Origin: Megamerina dolium
Lineage: Eukaryota; Arthropoda; Insecta; Diptera; Megamerinidae
Reading direction: 5' to 3'
Assembly (NCBI GenBank): GCA_963854835.1
Contig: OY978525.1
Location: forward strand, 86,179,333 to 86,243,332
Length of the DNA stretch: 64,000 bases
Each line of letters opens with the position of its first letter. Positions within the stretch are counted from its first letter, which is position 1. Of the stretch, positions 45,406-56,458 are shown piece after piece. A program made the position numbers and the translations under genes. Under the pieces are notes generated by a model, which was not told the origin of the DNA, did no database searches, and was given only the letters and a program-made list of their open reading frames with translations.

Positions 45406-45878
45406 TAGACACCTCTGATAATGTAACATGTATCACATTAAATATGCTAATTTTTCACTGTAAAAAGAAAGCAATATGCCTCACAATGACGCTTAGCGAA
45501 ACGTGTGCATATTTGCTTGAGACACTGAGAAAAATTACATTACACCAATGAGTGTGATGAGACATTTGATCATTGTTTATATGGAATTTTTGTATTTTTA
45601 TTCTTTAATATTCGCTTCAATGATATTTAAATACAAGACAAATATATGTATAACTAACAACAAAATTAATATTGTATGCTAATATGAATGATGATAGAAA
45701 TGGTCTGATTTTGCATAAATATGATTTAAATATATATGCTAATGCACATGTGTACACATTTATATACGTATATGTATATATGACAAAAATAATAAAGAAC
45801 ATGGTCAGTCAGTTGTGCTACCATAATCGCCATTTGGCTGCCAACATTCAGTCGCAACCAATCACGACAACAACGACC

Positions 45879-45879
<1 letters not shown>

Positions 45880-45909
<30 letters not shown>
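45880..45909. repeat. (GAC)n microsatellite
   Basis: About ten GAC/ACG trinucleotides within a longer CAA/ACG-rich stretch. It yields a poly-Thr open frame that is not credible as a gene. Confidence 0.9.
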
Positions 45910-47160
45910 CGACCACCATGAACAATACTGGTAATATTGTAATAACAAGCATCATCACTAAAAATGCTTACAAGTACTGATGATGTACCATATAATGAGC
46001 CTGTGTGTGTACGTTTGTGTTTATTACGTGTGTGTAGATATATTTACATTTTGTAGTAAGAACTTTATCATCGCTTAAATTGAGATTTCAGTTTGAGGCT
46101 AGGGCTGATGGCATTGGTAAGACAGTGATTTAGTCATCATACGATCGTATTTAAATAATTTATTAACAAGTACAAAAGAATTTTGTCGAAAAACAACATA
46201 ATAAATAATATTAAATATGAATAATTTGGCAACGACAACGATAACAATGCATATAGATACATTTATATGTTCATACATACAATACATACATGGGTCTATG
46301 TCTAGTGTATGTCAGTGAATATTGTTCTCTCGGTGTGGTAAAGTGATTAAAAAAAAAAAAAAACTTTCCAGCTTAAACAGGAAACTTAGAAAAAATGCGT
46401 TTGGGTGCGATTCTTTTTGTGTCTTAAAAGTTGCTACTAGAGTATCGGGGAACAAAATAGTGTGAAGGAAAACTAAAGCAGATTAGGTTGGCTAAAAGAT
46501 AAAAATATGACTTTTTTTTTATAAATATCCATTGATACATTTACAAAAACATATAACACATCGGTAGAAAAGTTCGTAGGATAACTAATAAAACAACAAA
46601 TTTTAGAAAAAATTCGACCTTATTGCACAACATCGATACAATCATCCCAACGGTGCTTTAACATTTCGACAACTTTCTTGTAGAACGACTCACCTTTGGC
46701 CTGTTTAGGCGATTCAACACAAATCTCTTGAAACCTTTTATTTTATATCTGTGAACAGAAAACTGTCACCGAGAGCAAAATGTGGCGAATACGGTGGGTG
46801 GAAAATAAATTCGAAGTGTAATTCATTGAATTTGGCCATGGTAGTCAACGACTTGTGACTCGGTGTATTATCTTGGTGAAAGAGCACATTTTTCTCCTTC
46901 ATATAATACCGTCACTCTTCTTTTACGATTTCCTCCTTCAAACGCACCAGTTGAGACATGTAGCTATGGATGCTGATGGTTTGGCTTTTTTAAGGTAGTC
47001 GATGGGCAAAATTCTTGCGAATCACAAAATATGAACGACATTAATTGTGCTGACTATTGCGTTCTTTTTTTTTTTTTTTTGATCGCATACCGACATAGCT
47101 CGAAACAGCTATCAGAATCATCGATCCGTTATTGTTTTTGGTCCACTGTCCAAACACGCG

Positions 47161-49540
47161 TACCTTTGGTCCAACTGTCGGAAAATTCAGCCTCCACCAG
47201 AACACCTCCGATAACGGAATGAGGCTGATCGACTTCGCCGTAGCACGAAACATGGTAATTGGTGGTTCAGATTCCAGCATCTCGACATCCACAAAGCGAC
47301 ATGGCTGTCACCAGATCATGGTACAAGAAACCAAATTGATCATGTGTTGATTGACGGAAGGCATGCTTCCAGTGTGATGGACGTGAAATCGATCCGTGGT
47401 GCCAACATCGACTCGGATCACTACCTTGTTGCAGCTAAGGTGCGCACACGCCTATGTGTCGCAAATAACAAGAGAAGTCCCACACAGAGAATGCTCGACG
47501 TCAGTAAGCTGCAATCACCAGAGACAGCAGATGCATTTTCCACTCGACTATCGGATCTGCTTATGCAGAACACTCCCCCACTTGATGATACATGCGCACG
47601 GTGGACACATATATCCCACTCCATGACTACTGCTGCCGAGGAGGTAATCGGTTACTACCTGCTTCTGAGGAATGAGTGGTATGATCAGGAGTGTACCGAC
47701 GCTACCGCAGAGAAAGACGCCGCCTACAGAAGAACCCTGCGTGCAGGCGCAACGCGAGCTGTTAAGGAGCGGTACAGAGAGAAAAGGAGTGCAGAGAGAC
47801 TTTCAGGCGCAAGAAGAGGGAGTTGGAAAGACGTGAGTGTGAGGAGATAGAGATGTGTACCGACAAGAATGAGACTCGAAAATTCTTCGAAAAGATCAAG
47901 CGCCTAAGTGAAGGTTTAAATCCCGGAGCCTCTTCTTGTCGTGATGGAAATGGGAATCTGGTTACAGATGTCCAGAGTGTACTGAGCCTATGGAGGGAAC
48001 ACTTCTCCACGTTACTGAATGGCGATGCTACAAACAATTCCGCCAGTGGAGAAGATTGCCCGATAACCCCAATTACAGATGATGGTGTTGATGTTCCACC
48101 ACCCGACTGCAGGTGCTCATGGCCTGCCTGCCGAGTTGTTTAAGACCGGAGGCGATGAGCTGCTCACCCGCATGCACCAGCTCATAAGCAGAATATGCCT
48201 GATGATTGGAGGCTCAGTGTTCTCTGTCCTGTACATAAAAAGGAGACCCCACAATTTGCGCCAACTACCGTGGAATAAGTCTCCTGAGCATCGCATACAA
48301 GGTTCTATCGAGCGTACTGTGTGAAAGGTTGAAGCCTATGCTCAGCAACCTGATTGGACCTTATCAGTGTGGCTTCAGACCTGGTAAATCCACCATCGAC
48401 CAGATTTTCACACTGCGCCAAATCCTGGAGAAGACCCAAGAAAAACAGATCGACACACACCACCTATTTGTTGATTATAAAGCCGCTTTCGACAGTCCGG
48501 TAAGGGATTACCTCTACGCAACAATGTCTGAGTTCGGTATTCCTGCAAAGCTCATTCGACTTTGTAGAATGACACTGCATAATTCCCGTTGTGCAGTGAA
48601 AATTGGGAAGGACCTCTCCGCACCGTTTAATACCGAACGGGGTTTCAGACAAGGTGATTCGTTATCGTGCGACTTCAATCTTATTATGGAGAAAATAATA
48701 CGAGCTGCTGATCTACGACATAATGGCACTATCTTCAACAAAAGTGTCATGCTGTTAGCGTATGCCGACGATTTTGACATAATTGGCACGAACACCCGAG
48801 TAGTCAGTGCAGCATTCTCAGAGTTGGAAAGAGAGTCGCGTCGGATGGGTCTCACGGTGAACGAGGGCAAGACGAAGTATCTAGGGTCAACAAACAAAGA
48901 GTCCCGGCGTCTTGGACAGCACGTCACTGTTGACAACTACGCTTTTGAAGTAGTAAGGGACTTTGTCTATCTTGGAACCAGCATTAACAGCAGTAATGAC
49001 GTCAGCTTGGAGATCATGCGTAGGATAACTCTTGCTAACAGGTGTTACTTTGGGCTGAGTAAGCAATTGAAAAGTCGAGCCCTCTCTCGAAGAACGAAAA
49101 CTACACTCTACAAGTCTCTCATCATGCCTGTCCTAACATATGGCGCTGAAGCCTGGACAATTTCCATCTCGGATGAGCGAATGCTTGGAGTTTTCGAGAG
49201 AAAAGTCCTACGCAAGATCTTTGGACCTATTTGCGTTGGTGGCGAGTACCGAATAAGGTACAACCATGAGCTGTACGAGCTATATGCCGATATTGACATA
49301 GTAAAGCGCATCAAAATCCAGCGGCTGCGCTGGCTAGGTCATGTCGAGCGAATGGAAGAACACGCTCCAGCTAAGAAGGTGTTATATTCGGAACCCGCTG
49401 GAGGACGGCGCAGAAGAGGAAGACCAAACCTCCGGTGGAAAGACCAAGTACTGGAGAACCTGACGGCGCTTGGAATTTCTAACTGGCGCCAGCTAGCGAA
49501 GAACAGAGATGGCTGGCGAAGCATGTTATTTTCGGCCTAA
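47161..49540 (+). pseudogene. RTE-like endonuclease/RT pseudogene, copy D
   Basis: The 403-residue frame 48,329-49,540 holds most of RT with AAFD and LLAYADDFDIIG and a complete C-terminal domain. Upstream, a two-base loss at about 47,266, a four-base loss at about 47,797, a deletion of the YDEVETAILRLKNN segment near 48,108 and another loss near 48,197 break the frame. A three-base in-frame loss near 48,676 removes one Phe of DFFNL. Confidence 0.92.
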
Positions 49541-49585
49541 ATCGATATTCGGTTGTTATGGCCACATAAGTAAGTGAGTAAGTAA
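47161..49585 (+). mobile_element. RTE-like LINE, copy D (5' truncated)
   Basis: It begins at TACCTTTGGTCCAACTGTC, inside the endonuclease region, and ends with the AAGTAAGTGAGTAAGTAAG tail. GTCCAAACACGCG flanks it on both sides (47,148-47,160 and 49,586-49,598), a clear 13-bp target duplication made within the old mariner. Confidence 0.95.
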
Positions 49586-49870
49586 GTCCAAACACGCGGC
49601 ACCCATTCTGAAATCAACTTTCTCATAGACAAATGTTTATGCGAAATAAAGTCGACACTTTCATCCGATATCTTTAAGGTGTCATCTATTTCTTCACTTT
49701 ACGGTTTGTCACGCCATTTTGATGGTTTCCGGTATCACCACCTCTTTTGGGCGACCAGAGCGTTCGGCATCGGTATTTATACAGCCCCGTTCAAAGTGAG
49801 AAAACTACTTGAATCCATTGTTTTCGAAATCATAAAAGTAATTTTACTTAAACCACTGTAACTTGTGGCT

Positions 49871-51086
49871 TTTGACTGGATTGTAACCAAATTTTAAGAT
49901 GTCGTTTGAAAAATCATATGCATTTTTAATTAGTGGCGCTTGCCAATGTGTTTGTTACCACGATGGAAATAGAAATGATATACAAATGGGCATTTATCAA
50001 AAATAATCTCCTAAAGCCAAATGCTCTGGAGTGAAAGCCATTATTATTACAACATAAGCAGGCATTCTGATTAAATTCGTTTGCCAATCAAAATACGTTA
50101 AAGTAATATTTCCATTTTTTCACATGGTGAAGTTCTTAAAAATATTCTTACCATAGCAATCGGTGTGAATGCACAATATGCATTGTCATCTACGATATAA
50201 TTAAATTCCGAACGGGCATATTTTCTTCAAACAATTAACTTAAAAAAAAAAAAATATCACGCCATAGTTACTCGTAACTGTTTTTTTTTTTTTTTTAATT
50301 GAAATAATAAGATACTACGTCGGATGACATACTTATTATGTATATTTTATGACTTTCTCTCCATAACCATTCATCATTAAATTACGCACAAATTCATAAT
50401 TCATAAAGCACCAATTTTTGTTATTATTATTATGTTAAGATAAATACGTAGAAATTTCCATTATTTGGGTCAGCGTTAATCCTTCATTTATCTTAATTTT
50501 TTCTTACTTTTTTTTTTACTTTTGATCGTAAAGCATTTATGTACATACTTTATAGGTGTATAGTAATTATCACAAAAAAAAAAAAAAAACCGACAAAAAA
50601 GTAATTAGCGTAAATATATATTTCACAGCTAATACTTAAAAAATTAACTCAACATAGAGTGGAAGAAAAAATTGATATGAAATAAAATGAATAAAGAAAC
50701 CTATTGTCACATGACAAATGGACCAAAGAAAAAGCATTTGCTGTAAAAATATTGTTGACTGACATATACGACGATGTCTGTATATATAGCAATGTACCTA
50801 TAATGCCACAAGGCAAAAAGGCCACACAACATGTCACTACCCAGCTCTGTCAGAGCTCATTTTTAATATGACTATGAAAAATATAAACACCATTTAAAGA
50901 AAGCAAGTAAGTTTCAACGGCTTGTATGGCAAGCTATTTATATGTATTCTATTGTGGTCACATTAAGGTGGCCGCCAATTGTATGGGATCAAATTTTTCT
51001 CCACGTCATCAGCACCTACCAATATGAGACTCCACAAGAAGAAAGAACGTAAATTGTTGATTCATATTTAGGATCAATTACAAGTA
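49871..51086. other. Non-coding stretch
   Basis: AT-rich DNA with several A or T tracts (50,240-50,300; 50,575-50,590). I recognise nothing coding. Confidence 0.55.
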
Positions 51087-51592
51087 CAGGGTGATTTTTT
51101 AGCAACTTTCTTTTTGGCAACACGGTTTTTGGAAGCTCAGTTGTTTTCGTGTACTGTCAAGCATGTTCAGTTTGGTCTATAACTTAACCATGAATCGACT
51201 TGCAAACGAACAACGCTTGCAGATTATTGAATTTTATTATCAAAATTCATGCTCGGTTCATTCATTCATTCATTTATGGTCAGTTTGGGCGACCTTCTGA
51301 GGCGGCTATTCGGGATCTTGTGACTAAATTTCGCACCAAATTTACATTAAATAACCAATACGCATACGTAGAGTGCGGACGCAGCTGTATACGGTAGTGT
51401 TGTTGATGCCAAAATTGGACACAGCGTATGAACCATTTGAGGCGCAACCACGATCAACATTTCCATGAAATTATCTTTAAACATTGAATTATATAGATCG
51501 TTCTATAGGCTCAAATAAAGATTTCATACATTTCTCTAAATTTTATGTGTTTTTTTTTAATCAAATCCGAAGCCCCTTAAAAAAACACCCTG
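51087..51592 (+). mobile_element. Internally deleted Tc1/mariner-related transposon
   Basis: 506 bp between TA dinucleotides (51,085-51,086 and 51,593-51,594). The left end is CAGGGTGATTTTTTAGC and the right end, on the minus strand, CAGGGTGTTTTTTTAAG. A plus-strand start MNRLANEQRLQIIEFYYQN (51,191 onward) followed by FGRPSEAAIRDLVTKFRT is the N-terminal DNA-binding part of a transposase. The sequence then jumps to a C-terminal scrap near 51,420-51,480. The catalytic core is deleted. The family is common in insects as a relative of Tc1/mariner; I do not assign the DDxD/E type. Confidence 0.85.
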
Positions 51593-52242
51593 TACAATAC
51601 ATTGAAGAAGAATGGGTTTCTTTTCAAGCGTTGTATTTTTCATTTATAAGTGTAGGACTTAAGTAAATATATTGGAGGCAAATGTTAAGGACAAAAAATT
51701 AATAGCGGTCATTGGGAGCCACTTAAAACTGGCGGAATTTTTCAGGGAAATGTTAGGGGAAACAATTAGTGTGGCAGCTCCTTAAGGTGTCAAGATAGTG
51801 GGAACTATAATTTAAGAGCATTATCTCTTAAAGTCGGTTCCTGGAGAACAGTTACTTAAAATAGATGAAAACAAAAATGCTTGATAGGAAATGCTTGATT
51901 CACATATAAATGATTGTAAATAAGTAAAATTTTCGTAATTATTATAATAATAAAAAAAAAACAACTGAAGAAAACTCACATTTCATCGAACTTAGGGGCT
52001 CGTAAGCAAGTTCTTAAGGCAACTCAAACGTGTAGTACTTTATCAAATTGAATATTTCTAGCCTATGAGAGTTAGGGATAAAACAATTATCTAAATATCG
52101 ACCGCCTCAACGTAAGTATACACGTGTATGCATAATCATATAGGTGCCTACCTGCCTGTGAATAAACAAATGAGATTTGTCATTTGTAAATAAAATGTAT
52201 GCTGTTCACTTTGTGACTTCGAGTTTAAGTTGAATTGCAGTT
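51593..52242. other. Non-coding stretch
   Basis: I see no gene or known element here. Confidence 0.5.
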
Positions 52243-52305
52243 GACGATGATGACGATGATGGCGATGATGGCAATGATGGCGATGATGGCGATGATGGCG
52301 ATGAT
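52243..52305. repeat. (GAT)n imperfect microsatellite
   Basis: GATGATGGC-type nine-base units repeated about seven times. Confidence 0.92.
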
Positions 52306-52446
52306 TGCGAATGACTATAACGAGTGACATGTACGCTGTGTGCATTTTAAATTACTTGTTCTCTACCAGCAGCAGTTTGAACTGCAATAACGGCGATAGT
52401 AAGTTGCTCACATTCTCTCTCTCTCCTTGTCTGTCTGTCCTTCTGT

Positions 52447-52447
<1 letters not shown>

Positions 52448-52527
<80 letters not shown>
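52448..52527. repeat. (TA)n microsatellite, left of the mariner
   Basis: About 80 bases of uninterrupted AT, ending five bases before a mariner terminus. Confidence 0.97.
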
Positions 52528-52531
<4 letters not shown>

Positions 52532-53773
52532 CCAGGTGTACAATCTTAAATCCGCTGTTTTTTGGTGAAAAAAAACACATTTTTTTTTCATAGAAAGCCA
52601 AAAATTTATTTATTCAAAGTATTTGCCTCACCAGCTATACATTTTTCCCATCTCTCGGGCAATTTGTGTATACCATGCCAAAATAATTCCTCATTTTTCG
52701 AGGCAAACCACTCGTCAAGCCATTTTCCGACGTCTTCAGACGAATCGAAGTGCTGTTTGGCGAGCACGTGACCCATCGACGAAAACAGGTGATAGTCAGA
52801 AGGGGCCAGGTCTGGTGAATAAGCGGGATGAGGTAGCACCTCCCAATTGAGTGTGTCCAAGTAGTTTTGGACCAGTTTTGACGTGTGTGATGGGGCGTTG
52901 TTGTAGAGAAAAATAAGCTTCTCATGTCTTTGTTCATAACCAGGCCTTTTTTCACACAAAGCACGGCACAATTGCACTAGTTGTTGGTGGTAGCGGAGAG
53001 CATTGACAGTTTCACCAGGTTTCAACAGCTCGTAGTAGATGTCACCTTGCTGATCCCACCAAACGCACAGCATCGTCTTACGTCCAAAACGATTTGGTCT
53101 TGGAGAAGAAGATGCTGGTTGGCCGGGATCGACCCACGATTTTTTCGTTTAGGATTCTCAAAGTATATCCACTTTTTATGGCAAGTCACCATAAGATGCA
53201 GGAACGACTTTCTTTTTTTGTCTAGCAAGCAAGATTTCGCATGTGTTTTGGCGTCGCTCCATCTGCCTATCGTTCAATTCACGGGGTACCCATTTTCTAA
53301 ATTTTTGAACCTTCCCCATGGCTCTTAAACGTATGGAAATGGCTTGTTGCATAACACCTAACTGTTGGACAAGCGTTTTTTGCGATTGGGTGTCGTCCTC
53401 ATCCAAAAGAGCCTGCAAATCATGGTCCTCAACTTTTCTGGGTCTATTTTAACGCTTCAGTCTCTGCGAGTGGTTTCCGATAGCGCACTGTCACCATAGT
53501 CCTCCACAAGCATTCGATGCGACTCAGCAGCAGATTTCTTCAAATTGAAGCAAAAAAGTAGAGCCTCCCGCTTCCTGCTCTTTTTCTGGCACGAAATTAG
53601 ACATGATTATACGAGGTAAAATGTATGTTGTTGTATGAAATCACTGATGATGTTTACTAATTGATGTAAACAGGTGTCGAACTCATATAAAAAGGATGCG
53701 CAGTCGATAATAGCTCAATGTGCTCACTAACGCCATCTACGAGCAAACGGGGGATTTAAGCTTGTACATCTGG
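52532..53773 (-). mobile_element. Mos1-type (mauritiana subfamily) mariner
   Basis: The left end CCAGGTGTACAATCTTAAAT and the right end, read on the minus strand, CCAGATGTACAAGCTTAAAT form the inverted repeat. They share the CAGGTGTACAA start that I recall for Mos1. TA flanks at 52,530-52,531 and 53,774-53,775 merge into long (TA)n tracts on both sides. The length is 1,242 bp, near the 1,286 bp of Mos1. Confidence 0.93.
52606..53604 (-). pseudogene. Mos1-like transposase pseudogene, catalytic residues lost
   Basis: The minus-strand frames follow the Mos1 order. MSNFVPEKEQE is at about 53,604 (then a broken HTH). ALLDEDDTQSQKTL to WVPRELNDRQMERR is at 53,418-53,230. The following frame has VTCHKKWIYFENPKRK, where the family has TGDEKW, so the first catalytic Asp is lost. 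The final frame (53,073-52,606) has MLCVWWDQQGDIYYELLKPGE and FLYNNAPSH, where the family has HDNAPSH, so the second Asp is Asn. The third Asp in DLAPSDYHLF is kept. Frame breaks add to the damage. Confidence 0.92.
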
Positions 53774-53775
53774 TA

Positions 53776-53972
<197 letters not shown>

Positions 53973-55699
53973 GTGACTATGTACCTATGAGAAAAAGCAT
54001 TTGAAAAATTTGTATGTTGTGTGTGCGAATATCGAAATGGGTCATTAAGTGCATTTCCTTTGCTTTTGGCATAACTAGTTGCTAGTTTGTAGTTTATTTG
54101 TTACATTAGCTATGCTTTACTTTGAACTAAAGCGCATTGTATATATTAATACACAAGCACATAAAAACTTTCCCACTAAATATTCACTTTGTACAAAGAG
54201 GATATTTTCTTCTGTTCACATAAATACACATATACTTATATAGTGTAGACACATGTGTTCATATAAACTCATAGAGCTTCGTTTGACCATTCGTATAGGC
54301 AAATGAAATACTTTGACAAGCTCATATAAAGAAAAAACAATTTTTATAAAATAAAAACAAAAACAAATTTAAATAAAAATGCTTTCACACAAAGCTGTTG
54401 TTCAGAAAAATAAAATAGTAAATAAATTTGTGATTTGGTGAATTGGTGGGATGAAAAAGAAACCCAAAACAAAAATAAACTTATATTTTTAGAAATCCTT
54501 TGTTAGTGTTTACTCTGCGATTTTTTCATATTAAATTTGATACTATGTATATGTAATAGGGCGATAGCATGTATACACATATTGATTGAGATTCATATGC
54601 ACACGCACATATTGACCTAAATTGAACTACCATCAAATCAAAATGATACCATATACCATAGCTATACATACAACATACACCTATATGTATGTAGAAAGAT
54701 AACGTCACATGGCAAAAGGCAAAGAATTATTCATGCCTTCCCATATATGTATGTGCATATGAATGGAGACGTTTTCATTATTATTATTATTTATTTTGTC
54801 AATATTTTCCATTCAACAACAAAAAGCCTATCTACTTATAAAAAATCAGTACCATCTGCAATTTAAAACTTCTATCTTTCGACTGACAGTTACCGGAGAC
54901 GAATAAGATGATTATGATAAATTTATGAATTTCATGAGTCTTTTGCATCCCAGACACAGTTCTATATATCCGGAAATCATTTTCTATTTTATGTCAGTAT
55001 GTGCTTTGTATAAATTATATGGTCACTTCTCATCACATATGTTAAGGATGATCTGTGTAGAAAATATAGTACACATCAAAAGGACTGGGACATTCGTGAT
55101 TTAATTCACCTACTAATTTAATCAAGAGTTATTGTTTGTTGATTGAAAATATTCAAGTATCATTCGTTAAGATTTGAAACATTCAAAAGCTCTCTTTGAT
55201 TTTTAAGGCTTTCAACAATATACAGAGTGGTCCAAGTGTTTTTGTACAGCTGTTCAACATTTTTATACAAGCTTAAAGCTGAGCATGCTGCGTTTTGTTA
55301 TACGTAAAAGGGGGATTCCCCGTTTTGTCAATTTGTCTTGCTTTTGCATATATATTTTGTATATGTTTTAAACTTACTACATCGAAACTTGCATTCGGCA
55401 GTGAGACTTCAAGCTGAGAGCTTTAAATAGTGACCAAATTTTTTTAAAAGTGCGACTGTGTGTGTCTTTTTGAAAAAAGTAAAACGAGGTAAGATATTGT
55501 CGTGTTTAATTTTAAAACAATAGACGCTTCCTAATGTAAAAAAAATTAAAAGTTGTTTCTGAGTGAGTATATCTGATGATTCGCGAGCTGCTTTTACAGG
55601 AGCACTTTTGTGCGAATACCGAATAAACAAATTAGCAATTAATTGAATATTTTTTTTTTTTACAATGCAATGGTTTTTTTTTTCTTTTTTCATATTTTT
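53973..55699. other. Non-coding stretch
   Basis: AT-rich host-like DNA. The part after about 55,200 may include the 5' end of the following Tc1-like element, but I could not pair its terminal repeats. Confidence 0.5.
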
Positions 55700-56212
55700 A
55701 TGCATTAATCTAAGCCAGAGAATACAAATGCGCATCGAAATTCAATCTTTAATCAAAAACGGGTTTTCTAACGCCGAGATAAGTAGGACATTTAAGGTTT
55801 CTAGAACAGCGGTAATAAAATGGACACTGTTGCTGTTGGAACGAGGACTATAACAACACGATTAAATGCATGTGAAAACAGCACTGACAATAGTAAGAAA
55901 ATCAGTCGGTCAACTGTTTTAAAATACAGCAAAAGCCGTCCTTCGGGTCAGCATGCATACGTAGGACCTATTAAACCCATAATATTAACTGAAAAAAATA
56001 TTACGGACCGAAAACAAATTTGTACGTGGCTCTTACGATAAGCATTTACGGCGGATATTGAGATAGGGCGCAAGCAACGGTGTCGTGTACTCTTTACCGA
56101 CGAATCGCCATTCGAATTGTTTTCCAAGCCTAACCGACAGAAAATGCGAATCAGAACGAGTTACCCAGAATAAATTAAACAAAGGTACAAAGGCCAAGTC
56201 AACTCACTGGCT

Positions 56213-56328
56213 GTCATGTAGTTTGATCTGAGCGCTATGTGATGATACCTTTATTTGTTAATGAGGGGTAGTCATATAGCTTGCTCTGCTTACTATGTGA
56301 CGGCGCTTTCATTATTATTAATGGGGGC
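56213..56328 (+). repeat. Two imperfect 58-bp tandem units in the RTE 5' region
   Basis: GTCATGTAGTTTGATCTG at 56,213 and GTCATATAGCTTGCTCTG at 56,271 begin two similar blocks. Each continues through CTATGTGA and a TTATT/ATTATT segment to TTAATGRGGG. Tandem 5' monomers carry the promoter in some other LINEs, so this may be the internal promoter region. Confidence 0.7.
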
Positions 56329-56458
56329 CCTCCATGTGGCGACCACCGGGCAACGTCTTCCTGGCACCCGCTGGGAGGCGGCTGAAGTGAGTGGCGAAAA
56401 TCTCCTCGGTTAGAGGTTGTGCGTTGGGTTTGGGAGCCGCCACATAAAAAACCCCCCA

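Larger units (their letters stand above)
43749..46599. other. Non-coding stretch with microsatellites
   Basis: Host-like DNA with GT-rich and GAC-rich runs. The open frames at 44,144-44,344 and 44,581-44,802 are hydrophobic because of T-rich composition; I see no known protein. Confidence 0.55.
46600..49870 (-). mobile_element. Old mariner split by RTE copy D
   Basis: Two minus-strand pieces of one mariner flank RTE copy D. The right piece (about 49,586-49,870) encodes N-terminal segments RSGRPKEVVIPETIK and MRKLISEWVP in broken frames. The left piece (about 46,620-47,160) has VFGQWTKNNNGSMI, then the second catalytic Asp in FHQDNTPSHKS (about 46,880) and the third in PHFALGD, 34 residues apart, and ends CIDVVQ. 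Many stops are present. I could not define the inverted repeats. Confidence 0.82.

Noticed and set aside
45672..45980. Open frame with a poly-Thr run
   Set aside because: The Thr run is the (GAC)n microsatellite; the remainder is AT-rich and unremarkable.
56417..56458. Start of the RTE ORF at 56,417
   Set aside because: The codon there is TTG. The first ATG in frame is at 56,459, so the CDS is called from that point.
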